Assembly (NCBI GenBank): GCA_022710245.1
Contig: JAKLHH010000030.1
Coordinates: forward strand, 1-17,650
DNA: 17,650 bases
Origin: Myxococcota bacterium
GTDB lineage: Bacteria > Myxococcota > Polyangia > GCA-2747355 > JAKLHH01
Direction of reading: 5' to 3'
This document shows positions 1-6,604 of the stretch, piece after piece (position 1 is the first letter of the stretch; each line of letters starts with the position of its first letter). The notes under the pieces were generated by a model, which did no database searches, had not been told where the DNA came from, and was given only the letters and a program-made list of their open reading frames with translations. The position numbers and the translations under genes are program-made.

Positions 1-2
1 AG

Positions 3-404
3 GTCCGCGTCCAGGTGCAGCGCGCGGTGGAGCCGCTGCTGCCTCCGCGGCGGCACACCGCGCGGCGCGAGCAGGCGCGACGGATCGGGCTCTGGAGCTC
101 GGCCGCCGTGGCGGTCGCCTCGCTCGCCACGGGCGCGGCGCTCTTCGCGCTCTCGCAGCAGCGCGCCTCGGACGCCGAGGGGCTCGCCAACCAGTCCCCG
201 ATGCTGGAGTACGCGCCGACCGCGCGCGACCTCGAGCGCTCGGCGGTGCGTCTCCGCGCGGGCGCCATCTCCCTCCTCGCCGTCGGCGGCGCGAGCGCGG
301 CCGCGGCGCTCGGCTTCGCGCTCTGGCGGGCCGGAGGCTCGCCCGGGCCGGTGCGCCTGCAGCTCGGCCCCGGCGCGGTCCGGCTGACGCTCCCGCTGCC
401 CTGA
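3..404 (+). CDS. C-terminal part of a two-helix membrane protein (5' end outside window)
   Basis: The reading frame is open from the window edge to a TGA at 402-404, so this is the 3' end of a longer gene and its true start is not visible. The visible part has an Arg-rich stretch, a hydrophobic helix (about codons 28-51), a loop of about 35 residues, a second hydrophobic helix (about codons 84-108) and a short tail rich in Val, Leu and Pro. The protein at 15103-15918 has the same plan (helix, loop of similar length, helix, short tail) behind a signal peptide, TPR region and Pro-rich linker. I infer that the missing N-terminus may hold TPR or similar repeats. No catalytic motif is visible. The gene converges on the NHL lipoprotein gene with 12 bases between the stop codons. 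Confidence 0.7.
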   Translation, partial: VRVQVQRAVEPLLPPRRHTARREQARRIGLWSSAAVAVASLATGAALFALSQQRASDAEGLANQSPMLEYAPTARDLERSAVRLRAGAISLLAVGGASAAAALGFALWRAGGSPGPVRLQLGPGAVRLTLPLP

Positions 405-416
405 GCGGGCGTGCGC

Positions 417-1610
417 TCAGGGTAGCGTGATCGTGCGGAGCTTGTTGTTCCAGCTGTCGGCGACGTAGAGGACCTTGCCGCTGATGGCGATCGCCGAGGG
501 CTGGTCGAAGGTGGCCAGCGAGCCGGGGCCGTCGCTGCTCCCGGTCGTGCCCCGACCGGCGAGCGTGGAGACCTGGCCATCCTTCAGCACGCGGATGCGG
601 TGGTTGCCGCTGTCGGCGATGTAGACCGCCCCGTCGGCGCCCACGGCGAGCGCCAGCCCGACCGCGCCCGCCCCCTCGCCGCCGTAGAAGCGAGCCGACC
701 GCGCAGGCCCGTCGGCGAAGCCAGGCTCGGCGCCGGCGATGGTGGTCACCTGATTGTTCTCGATCAGACGCAGCCGGTTCGTCTCCGACACGTAGACCCG
801 GCCGACAGCGTCCACCGCGATCCCGCGGGGCAGGAGGAGGCGGGCGGTCTGCCGCGTCCCGTCCACCGGCCCGGGGCCACTGCTGTCGCTGCCGCGCCCC
901 GCGCTCCCGACGAACGTGGTCACCTGGGTCCCCGAGACCAGCCGCACCTTGTCCGTGTAAGGCTCGGACACGTAGACACCACCGCTCGCGTCGACCGCGA
1001 GCGCCTGCGGCATGTAGATCGCCGCCTGCGGCAGGGCCCCATCGCTGCTCGCCTTGGCTCCGCTCCCGGCGAAGGTCTTGACCAGCTTCCCCGCGATGCT
1101 GCGAATGCGATTGTTGCCCGCATCGGCGACGTAGAGCACCCCCCCGGGCCCGACCGCGAGGCCGCGAGGCTTCGCCAGGAGCGCGCTCGCGGCCGGGCCG
1201 TCGGCGAAGCCGTCCTTTCCCCCGACGAGCGGCAGGACCTGCCCGTCCTGGAGGATGCGGATCGAGCTGCCGTTGACCTCACCGAGGTAGACGATGGTCC
1301 CATCGACCGCGACCCCGTTCGGACCCAGGAGCCGCGCCGTCGCCGCCGGGCCGTTGGCGAAGCCCGCGACGCCGCTCCCCGCCACGGTCCTGACGCAGGG
1401 GAGGTGCGCCTGGCAGATGCGGCAGGGGTTCGCCGGGTCCTCGAGGCTGGCCTGGTGGCAGCAGCGTCCGTCGACGCACGCGTAGCCCTCCGGGCACTCG
1501 CCGCTGGCGCAGCGGAAGGGCTGGGGGCCGTACTCGATCGACACGCAGCCCTCGGCAGGCAGCAGCAGCGCGAGCGACACGAGCAGCGAGAGGGGCGCCA
1601 GGGTCTTCAT
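417..1610 (-). CDS. NHL-repeat six-bladed beta-propeller lipoprotein
   Basis: This 397-residue protein is predicted to be exported and lipid-anchored. A hydrophobic N-terminus ends in a lipobox-like PAEGC with Cys22; Ala at -3 is acceptable but not the commonest residue. A Cys-rich module follows (residues 30-70, with the pattern C-x4-CPEGYAC-x4-CC). From about residue 72 to the end there are six repeats of 45-60 residues. Each opens like 'VxTxAGxG..GFADGP', followed by 'P.G.AVD..G.VYVAD..NNRIR', which is the NHL signature and enough for one closed propeller. NHL propellers bind proteins, RNA or ligands; no enzymatic residues are evident, so the partner is unknown. I chose ATG 1610 over in-frame starts up to 1649 because the signal peptide begins there. 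No Shine-Dalgarno is visible, and a TATACT lies 9 bases upstream. The DUF4239 gene lies upstream on the same strand, 78 bases away. Confidence 0.88.
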   Translation of the reverse strand: MKTLAPLSLLVSLALLLPAEGCVSIEYGPQPFRCASGECPEGYACVDGRCCHQASLEDPANPCRICQAHLPCVRTVAGSGVAGFANGPAATARLLGPNGVAVDGTIVYLGEVNGSSIRILQDGQVLPLVGGKDGFADGPAASALLAKPRGLAVGPGGVLYVADAGNNRIRSIAGKLVKTFAGSGAKASSDGALPQAAIYMPQALAVDASGGVYVSEPYTDKVRLVSGTQVTTFVGSAGRGSDSSGPGPVDGTRQTARLLLPRGIAVDAVGRVYVSETNRLRLIENNQVTTIAGAEPGFADGPARSARFYGGEGAGAVGLALAVGADGAVYIADSGNHRIRVLKDGQVSTLAGRGTTGSSDGPGSLATFDQPSAIAISGKVLYVADSWNNKLRTITLP

Positions 1611-1619
1611 GCGAGCGGC

Positions 1620-1625
1620 AGTATA
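1620..1625 (-). promoter_or_regulatory. Candidate -10 element (TATACT) of the NHL lipoprotein gene
   Basis: TATACT on the minus strand matches the sigma-70 -10 consensus at five of six positions and is conspicuous in very GC-rich DNA. It ends 9 bases before ATG 1610, so a transcript would start 2-3 bases before the ATG, giving an almost leaderless mRNA. This fits the missing Shine-Dalgarno. No good -35 is found at 16-18 bases spacing, so the call is tentative. Confidence 0.3.
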
Positions 1626-1688
1626 GCGCGGATCGCGCGCGCGGCTCACGCCCCGCCTCCGTGCTCGCCCCGCCGTGCGGCGGAGCGG

Positions 1689-2507
1689 TCAGGCGGCCGA
1701 GGGGGGCGCGGCCTCGGCGCGCGCGGCGGCGGCGTCCGCCTCGGAGGCGGGAGGGATCGCCGCGAGGAGCGGCTCCGGCGTGATGCGCCAGTCGCCCCAG
1801 AACGGGTTGTCGAGGTCGAGGACCACGTAGAGCACGAAGCAGATCAGCCCGGCCAGCGCGGCGGTCATCAGCCCGTGCGCCCAGACCGAGGGCACGCCGA
1901 AGAGCGCCATCGAGGCCACCGTGAGACCCGCGCCGACGAGGAGCAGCGCCCACATGGTGGGCGGCAGGCGCAGCCGCGCGGTGTGCAGCCGGTGCGTGCG
2001 CGAGTCGCTGAGGTCGTTGAACCGCGCGAGCGCCTCGCCGTAGAGGCTCTCCTCGCGCGGGGAGGCAGGCTCCAGCGCCTCCAGCACCCTCCAGACCTCG
2101 TCGAGCACGGAGTCGGCGCGCGGGTCGTGCCGGCGCTGCGCCATCAGCGGCCACTCCTCCTCGGCGACGAGGACCACGTACTCGCGCAGGCGTGCCCGGA
2201 CCTGCCCGCGCCTCGGCTGCGGGAAGCCATGCACCGTGCGGTGCAGGTCCGTGAGCTCGTTGGCCTCGCGCTCGACGGCAGCGCGGGCGTCGTTGTACTG
2301 CGACCAGACCACGAAGACCACGAACGCGAGCAGCACGGCGTAGATGGTCCCCAGCGTCTGCAGGTAGCTCCCGGCCGCGTCGTTGTGCGCGGTCAGCACG
2401 GACACCGGCACCAGCCAGCGCACCGCGACCAGCGCCGCCGTCGAGCCGGCGACGCTGACGGTGATGGCCACCAGGAGCCAGGGCGAGAGCGGGAAGCGCC
2501 TGGGCAT
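1689..2507 (-). CDS. DUF4239 (bestrophin-like) membrane protein
   Basis: This is a 272-residue integral membrane protein. Two hydrophobic helices lie near the N-terminus (about residues 8-35 and 48-70). The second runs into the family-typical 'YAVLLAFVVFVVWSQYNDA' followed by 'AVEREANEL'. A charged helical middle section of about 110 residues follows, then two more helices (about residues 180-230). The ending 'LYVVLDLDNPFWG...PEPL' is characteristic of DUF4239 proteins. The biochemical function of the family is not established; a distant relation to bestrophin channels has been proposed. ATG 2507 is preferred over the upstream in-frame ATG at 2534 because GGAGG sits 5 bases before it. The tail is Ala/Glu-rich and probably disordered. 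The gene is divergent from the aminotransferase gene across an 89-base gap. Confidence 0.87.
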   Translation of the reverse strand: MPRRFPLSPWLLVAITVSVAGSTAALVAVRWLVPVSVLTAHNDAAGSYLQTLGTIYAVLLAFVVFVVWSQYNDARAAVEREANELTDLHRTVHGFPQPRRGQVRARLREYVVLVAEEEWPLMAQRRHDPRADSVLDEVWRVLEALEPASPREESLYGEALARFNDLSDSRTHRLHTARLRLPPTMWALLLVGAGLTVASMALFGVPSVWAHGLMTAALAGLICFVLYVVLDLDNPFWGDWRITPEPLLAAIPPASEADAAAARAEAAPPSAA

Positions 2508-2508
2508 G

Positions 2509-2562
2509 AGAGCCTCCGGCAGCGATGGTGGCACAGCGAGGCCGGCGGGGGCCAGAGGCTCT
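2509..2562. promoter_or_regulatory. 8-base inverted repeat in the divergent promoter gap
   Basis: AGAGCCTC (2509-2516) and GAGGCTCT (2555-2562) are perfect inverted repeats 38 bases apart in the gap between the divergent DUF4239 and aminotransferase genes. On the minus strand the arm nearest the start contains most of the GGAGG Shine-Dalgarno of the DUF4239 gene. Pairing in its mRNA leader would therefore mask the ribosome site. It could also be a regulator site or chance; no regulator gene is adjacent. Confidence 0.25.
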
Positions 2563-2596
2563 TGCCCCGCGCGACGGGAGCGTGTAGCCAGGAGCC

Positions 2597-3793
2597 ATGG
2601 CAGACCCGCACGCCTCGCACCGCAGCGCCTGGCTCCTCGACCCTGACGTGCTCTACCTCAACCACGGCTCGTTCGGCGCCTGCCCGCGCGCCGTCCTCGA
2701 CGAGCAGGCGCGCCTGCGCGAGGCGCTGGAGCGCGAGCCGGTGCGCTTCCTCGCGCGGGAGCTCCCCGATCGCCTCGACGCGGCGCGCGCCGAGCTGGCG
2801 CGCTTCGTCGGCAGCGACCCGCGCGACGTGGTCTTCGTCCGTAACGCGACGGCCGCGGCGAACGCGGTGCTCGCCTCGCTCTCCCTCGCGGCCGGCGACG
2901 AGCTCCTCACCACCGACCACGAGTACAACGCCTGCCGCAACGTCCTCGAGCACGCGGCGGCGCGCACCGGCGCCCGCGTAGTGACGGCGCCGGTCCCCTT
3001 CCCGCTGCGCTCTGCGGGAGAGGTGCTCGAGACGGTGCTCTCCCGCGTCGGACCGCGCACCCGGCTCGTCTTCCTCGACCACGTGACGAGCCCCACCGCG
3101 CTGGTGCTCCCGGTCGGCGAGCTGGTGCGTGAGCTGGCCAGGCGCGGGGTCGACACCTTCGTCGACGGCGCCCACGCGCCGGGGATGCTGCCGCTCGACC
3201 TCGAGGCGCTCGGCGCCGCCTACTACACCGGCAACTGCCACAAGTGGCTCTGCGCGCCGAAGGGGGCCGGCTTCCTCCGCGTGCGCCGCGACCGGCAGGC
3301 CGGTCTGCACCCCAGCGCGATCAGCCACGGCCTGAGCGCTCCGACGGGCGGGCGCTCGCGCTTCCAGGTGGAGTTCGACTGGACCGGCACCGACGACCCG
3401 ACGCCGGCGCTCTGCGTGCCGGCCGCGATCCGCGCGCTGGCGGGGCTGGTCCCCGGCGGCTGGGACGAGGTGCGCGCTCGCAACCACGCGCTCTGCCTCG
3501 CCGCGCGCGACCGCGTGGCCGCCGCGCTCGGGGTCGCCGCGCCGGCCCCCGACGAGCTGCTGGGCGCGATGGCCGCGCTGCCGCTCCCCGACGGTGCTCC
3601 CCAGCCGCCGCCGCCCCCGCTCCACCTCGATCCGCTGCAGGACCGGCTCTACTTCGAGCACCGCATCGAGATCCCCGTCGTCCTCTGGCCAGCGCCGCCG
3701 CGCCGCCTGCTCCGGCTCTCGGCGCAGCTCTACAACGAGCTCGCGGACTACGAGCACCTCGCCCGCGCGCTCGTCTCCTGCCTCTCTGGCTGA
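2597..3793 (+). CDS. PLP-dependent class V aminotransferase, isopenicillin-N epimerase-like
   Basis: This 398-residue, full-length fold-type I PLP enzyme belongs to the aminotransferase class V / isopenicillin N epimerase-like group (cysteine desulfurase superfamily). The N-terminal 'LYLNHGSFGACP' (residues 19-30) is typical of the epimerase-like branch. 'VFVRNATAAANAVL' (79-92) forms the phosphate-binding region. 'TFVDGAHAPG' (187-196) supplies the Asp190 that contacts the PLP ring nitrogen and His193. Lys216 in 'GNCHKWLCAPKG' is the predicted Schiff-base lysine. Bacterial members act as racemases/epimerases, desulfurases or lyases on amino-acid-like substrates; the substrate cannot be told from sequence, and no beta-lactam gene is nearby. 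ATG 2597 is preceded by AGGAG only 2 bases away. The radical SAM gene follows on the same strand after about 120 bases with its own promoter-like repeat. Confidence 0.9.
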   Translation: MADPHASHRSAWLLDPDVLYLNHGSFGACPRAVLDEQARLREALEREPVRFLARELPDRLDAARAELARFVGSDPRDVVFVRNATAAANAVLASLSLAAGDELLTTDHEYNACRNVLEHAAARTGARVVTAPVPFPLRSAGEVLETVLSRVGPRTRLVFLDHVTSPTALVLPVGELVRELARRGVDTFVDGAHAPGMLPLDLEALGAAYYTGNCHKWLCAPKGAGFLRVRRDRQAGLHPSAISHGLSAPTGGRSRFQVEFDWTGTDDPTPALCVPAAIRALAGLVPGGWDEVRARNHALCLAARDRVAAALGVAAPAPDELLGAMAALPLPDGAPQPPPPPLHLDPLQDRLYFEHRIEIPVVLWPAPPRRLLRLSAQLYNELADYEHLARALVSCLSG

Positions 3794-3810
3794 GTCGCGG
3801 CCTGCCCGTC

Positions 3811-3881
3811 GACGAAGCTTGGGGTACGCGCGGAGCGGGCGGTATGGACGAAGTTTGGGGGCCACGCGCGGCGGGCGGTAT
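3811..3881 (+). repeat. Tandem 35-base promoter-like duplication upstream of the radical SAM gene
   Basis: Two units, 3811-3845 and 3847-3881 (36-base period), match at 29 of 35 positions. Both begin GACGAAG and end GCGGGCGGTAT. Each carries TTGGGG (3819-3824; 3855-3860), an 18-base spacer and a TAT-initial hexamer (TATGGA 3843-3848; TATAAT 3879-3884). The duplication therefore copies a promoter-sized unit, and only the second copy has a consensus -10. Confidence 0.7.
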
Positions 3882-3884
3882 AAT
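3855..3884 (+). promoter_or_regulatory. Candidate sigma-70 promoter for the radical SAM gene
   Basis: A perfect TATAAT at 3879-3884 lies 18 bases after TTGGGG (3855-3860), which matches TTGACA at three positions. The preferred GTG start at 3918 would leave a leader of roughly 25 bases. The hexamer stands out in very GC-rich sequence. The weak -35 lowers confidence. Confidence 0.45.
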
Positions 3885-3917
3885 CGCCTCATCGAGCGCC
3901 TCGCTGCCCAGAGGGTC

Positions 3918-5090
3918 GTGGCGACGCGCGGTCTCCTCGAGGAGCCGCGCTGCCGCGATCGGCTTGAAGCCGTGCTCTCCCGCATCGACGCGGCGAGCGA
4001 GGTGGAGCTCATCCCTGAGGAGGAGCTGGGCCCCGCGCTGGCCACGCTGGGCCGCCGCCAGGAGCTGCGCCGCGGAGGGCTCGAGGGGCGGCGCGCGCCC
4101 AAGCAGCTCGTCGCGCTCGCTCGCTTCGAGGGGCAGGAGCTCTTCCCTGGCTACTCGTGGCGCGAGCTGCGCAGCGGGCGGCGGGAGCTCCGCGAGCGGG
4201 GCGTCCTCTGCCAGACCGCGGTCGAGGTGCAGTCGGCCGTGGGCTGCCCGTTCGACTGCGCGTACTGCCCGTACACGCACTTCATCTGCGCGAACCTCGA
4301 CGTCGAGGGCTTCATCGATCGGGTGATGCGCCTCGTGCGCGAGCGGCGCTCGCAGTCTATCTACAAGCTCAACAACCGCTCGGACACCCTCGGCCTGGAG
4401 CCCGAGCTGGGGCTCGCGCCCGCGCTGGTCGAGCGCTTCGCCGGCCTCGAGGGCAAGTACCTGATGCTCTACTCCAAGGGCGACGAGGTCTCGGCGCTGC
4501 TCGACCTGCGCCACGAGCGCCACACCGTCGCCTGCTTCACGCTCACCCCGGAGCCGCTGGCGCAGATCCTGGAGACCGGGGCGCCGGCTCCGGCGGCGCG
4601 GCTCCGCGCCATCGCCCGGCTCGCCGCGGCGGGCTACCCGATCCGCGTCCGCCTCTCGCCGGTGGTCCCCATCCTCGGCTGGCGCGAGGCCTACGACGAC
4701 CTCCTCGCGCGCCTCGCGGCGGTCTCGCGGCCGGAGCTCGTGACGCTCTGGACGCTGAGCATGATCGAGCTCGCCGAGCTGCACCGGATCTTCCCGCCCG
4801 AGGCGCTCGACCCGCGCGCCCTCGCCGAGGCGCGCGCCGCCGCGGAGGAGATGCGCGGCCGCAAGGGAGCGCCCTTCCCGCCCTCGCTGCGCGCCTCGCT
4901 CTACCGGGAGCTCGCGGCGATGGTCCACGCGCGCTCGCCGGGCACCGCGGTCGCGCTCTGCCTGGAGACGGCGGAGGTCTGGGACGCGACCTCCACGGTC
5001 CTCGTCCCCAGGCGCCAGCAGGCCTTCGTCTGCAACTGCGGCCCGCGCGCGACCCCTGGCGCCATCGCGCGCTGCAGCCGCCCGCGCTGA
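3918..5090 (+). CDS. Spore-photoproduct-lyase-like radical SAM protein
   Basis: About 390 residues. The radical SAM 4Fe-4S motif CxxxCxxC is present as 'GCPFDCAYCPY' (Cys110, Cys114, Cys117), with an additional Cys124. The downstream blocks 'YLMLYSKGDEVSALLD', 'HTVACFTLTPEP' and 'AGYPIRVRLSPVVPILGW' follow the order seen in SplB-type spore photoproduct lyases, which repair thymine dimers using SAM radical chemistry. Where Bacillus SplB has its catalytic Cys (in a CTSD context, from memory), this protein reads 'YKLNNRSDTLGLEP', so dimer reversal may not be its reaction. The tail has a late Cys cluster (VCNCG and a further Cys). Start: GTG 3918, with GAGGG just upstream, is the first canonical start after the TATAAT. 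The frame is open further upstream through the promoter-like repeat, so a TTG start at 3855 or 3819 cannot be excluded. The gene converges on the PAS gene with 14 bases between stops. Confidence 0.8.
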   Translation: MATRGLLEEPRCRDRLEAVLSRIDAASEVELIPEEELGPALATLGRRQELRRGGLEGRRAPKQLVALARFEGQELFPGYSWRELRSGRRELRERGVLCQTAVEVQSAVGCPFDCAYCPYTHFICANLDVEGFIDRVMRLVRERRSQSIYKLNNRSDTLGLEPELGLAPALVERFAGLEGKYLMLYSKGDEVSALLDLRHERHTVACFTLTPEPLAQILETGAPAPAARLRAIARLAAAGYPIRVRLSPVVPILGWREAYDDLLARLAAVSRPELVTLWTLSMIELAELHRIFPPEALDPRALAEARAAAEEMRGRKGAPFPPSLRASLYRELAAMVHARSPGTAVALCLETAEVWDATSTVLVPRRQQAFVCNCGPRATPGAIARCSRPR

Positions 5091-5104
5091 GCCGGGGACG
5101 CCGC

Positions 5105-5593
5105 TCAGCTCGCCGGCTCGATCCGGATGCGCACCAGGCCACCGACCAGGCTGGTGGAGACATGCAGCGCCACCGGTCCGTCGGAGCGCTGCAGCGAGGC
5201 CGGCACGCGGTCCTGCGGCTGCCCGCTGGAGATGGTCACGCCGATCGTCCGCCGCAGCGTGCAGGTCCGGCAATGGACGGTCTTCCCGCAGCCCTCGGGG
5301 AGCCGCGCATGGACGCACTCCAGCGCCTCGCCGCTGAGGAGGCCACGCAGGTCGCTCGCCTCTGTCCCCAGCAGCTGGGAGGCGGCGCCGTTGGCCGCCA
5401 TCACCCGGGCGTCGCCGTCGACCACCACGACCGGGCAGGAGTAGTCGTCGAGGTACTCGCCGAGAGAGAGCCCCTCCCACTGGCGGGAGAAGTGCTGGTC
5501 GCAGGGCTCGCAGAGCCCGTGCGAGACCTGGTCGAGCGCGAGCGGCTCGACCTCCCGGATCACCCCCCGGCAGTACGAGCAAACCACGCGCAT
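5105..5593 (-). CDS. Small PAS-domain protein with two Cys clusters
   Basis: This is a 162-residue cytoplasmic protein with no signal peptide or membrane helix. Cys5-x2-Cys8 and Cys28-x2-Cys31 form a zinc-ribbon-like N-terminal module. A PAS domain spans about residues 42-125, starting 'YLDDYSCPVVVVDGDARVM' with the common 'AANGAASQLLG' segment. Inside the PAS region a second group (Cys93, Cys102, Cys108, Cys111) reads 'CVHARLPEGCGKTVHCRTC', followed by 'RRTIGV'. This Cys-rich PAS variant is familiar in deltaproteobacterial proteins and could hold a metal or Fe-S cofactor or respond to redox state; that is inference. No output domain is present, so it may act by protein contact. ATG 5593 has GGAGG 5 bases upstream. 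Confidence 0.8.
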   Translation of the reverse strand: MRVVCSYCRGVIREVEPLALDQVSHGLCEPCDQHFSRQWEGLSLGEYLDDYSCPVVVVDGDARVMAANGAASQLLGTEASDLRGLLSGEALECVHARLPEGCGKTVHCRTCTLRRTIGVTISSGQPQDRVPASLQRSDGPVALHVSTSLVGGLVRIRIEPAS

Positions 5594-5641
5594 GGATGCC
5601 TCCGGCCGAGATCATCGGCGCTTCTGCGATGCTCCTCTAGG

Positions 5642-5739
5642 GCTCTCCACGACGACCTCACGCCAGCTCGACGAGGAGGGGTGGCCGGCGGGTTCACCAG
5701 TGAGACGGCGCTCTCCAAGACAGCCTCACGCCAGCTCGA
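5642..5739. repeat. 30-base direct repeat carrying the pirin stop codon region
   Basis: 5642-5671 and 5710-5739 match at 27 of 30 positions, offset by 68 bases. The second copy spans the pirin stop codon (TCA at 5726-5728 on the plus strand) and its last codons. The first copy lies downstream of the gene in the gap before the PAS gene, and holds the same CTCACGCCAGCTCGA core with a second TGA. The offset is not a multiple of three, so the duplicate is not in the pirin reading frame. Confidence 0.75.
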
Positions 5740-6415
5740 AGATCAGCGCGTCCGCGTCGCTCGGCGCGGTGAGCTCGAGGCGGTCCTCGGCGGAGAGCGC
5801 GGCGCCGTCCCCGGCGCGCAGGCCGAGGTCGCCGAGCCGGAGCTCGCCGCCCAGCACCTGCACCCAGGCGTGCCGGCCGCGGGGGATCGGGCGCTCGAGG
5901 CGCTGCCCCGCCGCGAGCCGCGCGCGGTAGAGGCGCGCGTCCGCGTGGTGCCTGAGCGAGCCCTCCGCGGCGTCCGGGCTGGCGAGCAGCGTCAGCCCCT
6001 CCCCCTGCGGGATCACGCGCTGCTCGTAGCCGGGCGGCAGCCCGGCCCGCTCCGGCTCGATCCAGATCTGGAGGAAGTGGACCGCCTCGTCAGGAGACGG
6101 GTTCCCCTCGGAGTGGCGCACGCCCGTCCCGGCGCTCATCCGCTGCAGCTCGCCCGCCCGGATCACCGAGCCGTTGCCGAGGCTGTCGCGGTGCTCGAGC
6201 TGACCTGCGAGCACCAGCGAGAGGATCTCCATGTCGTGGTGCGGGTGCGGCGGGAAGCCGCCGCGCGGCGCCACCCGGTCCTCGTTGATGACGCGCAGCC
6301 CCCGGAACCCCAGGCGGCGCGGGTCGTGGTGCTCCCCGAAGGAGAAGCTGTGGCGGCTGTCCAGCCAGCCGAGCTCGGTGTGGAAGCGCTCCTCGTCGCG
6401 ATGGATCGTGATCAT
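5726..6415 (-). CDS. Pirin family protein, YhhW-type (putative quercetin 2,3-dioxygenase-like)
   Basis: This 229-residue bicupin protein has the length typical of bacterial pirins. The N-terminus 'LDSRHSFSFGEHHDP' and the cupin block 'PPHPHHDMEILSLVLAGQLE...HRDSLG' are strongly characteristic. His57, His59, His101 and Glu103 ('GVRHSEGNP') are the expected metal ligands. 'VHFLQIWI' follows, with a degenerate second cupin ending at 'IFELA'. E. coli YhhW cleaves quercetin in vitro, but physiological roles of bacterial pirins vary and are mostly unsettled. ATG 6415 is chosen over the in-frame ATG at 6472 because the family N-terminus begins there and AGGAGG lies 8 bases upstream. A strongly AT-rich palindrome (6443-6466) sits just upstream and probably controls it. 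Confidence 0.92.
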   Translation of the reverse strand: MITIHRDEERFHTELGWLDSRHSFSFGEHHDPRRLGFRGLRVINEDRVAPRGGFPPHPHHDMEILSLVLAGQLEHRDSLGNGSVIRAGELQRMSAGTGVRHSEGNPSPDEAVHFLQIWIEPERAGLPPGYEQRVIPQGEGLTLLASPDAAEGSLRHHADARLYRARLAAGQRLERPIPRGRHAWVQVLGGELRLGDLGLRAGDGAALSAEDRLELTAPSDADALIFELA

Positions 6416-6442
6416 GGCCTGGTCCTCCTGCCCTGGCGGGCG

Positions 6443-6466
6443 ATATAATTCGATGTCGAACCATAT
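6443..6466. promoter_or_regulatory. 24-base AT-rich palindrome, candidate operator of the pirin gene
   Basis: A 24-base near-perfect palindrome centres on TTCGACATCGAA (minus strand), with ATATGG and TTATAT flanks. Only one symmetrical pair of positions on each side departs from dyad symmetry. It lies 28 bases upstream of the pirin ATG and is strikingly AT-rich compared with its surroundings. A TTGACT (6495-6490, minus strand) lies upstream, but the spacing to TTATAT is 21 bases. Its size and symmetry suit a dimeric regulator of the MarR or TetR type, but no regulator gene is in the window. Confidence 0.5.
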
Positions 6467-6495
6467 AAGCATGGGCTCGCTGGCACGCGAGTCAA

Positions 6496-6604
6496 GGCGC
6501 GCTCAGACGGAGACGGGGGGCGCGCTCAGACGGAGACGGGGGGCGCGCTCAGACGGAGACGGGGGCGCGCTCAGACGGAGACGGGGGCGCGCTCAGACGG
6601 AGAC
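6496..6604. repeat. Five tandem 22-23-base repeats starting at the patatin stop codon
   Basis: The core CTCAGACGGAGAC begins at 6502, 6525, 6548, 6570 and 6592, giving periods of 23, 23, 22 and 22 bases. The linkers are G-runs plus GCGCGC. The copy at 6592 holds the patatin gene's own last codons and stop (TCA at 6593-6595), so the array is four further copies of the gene's 3' end, each with a TGA on the minus strand. The GCGCGC segments of neighbouring units could pair in RNA. The period changes reflect a G-run of differing length, as expected from slippage. Confidence 0.9.

Noticed and set aside
600..2981. Long plus-strand open frame of nearly 800 codons opposite the NHL and DUF4239 genes
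   Set aside because: Arg/Ala/Pro/His-rich antisense shadow typical of GC-rich DNA; the minus-strand genes carry clear family motifs.
6444..6449. TATAAT on the plus strand preceded by GCGGGCGA, like the promoter at 3871-3884
   Set aside because: No plus-strand gene follows; the hexamer is part of the palindrome ahead of the minus-strand pirin gene. The resemblance is over a short GC-rich stretch.
6496..6604. Regular repeats resembling a CRISPR array
   Set aside because: Unit length of 22-23 bases has no unique spacers; the linkers are only G-runs and GCGCGC, and the first unit is the patatin gene's own end.
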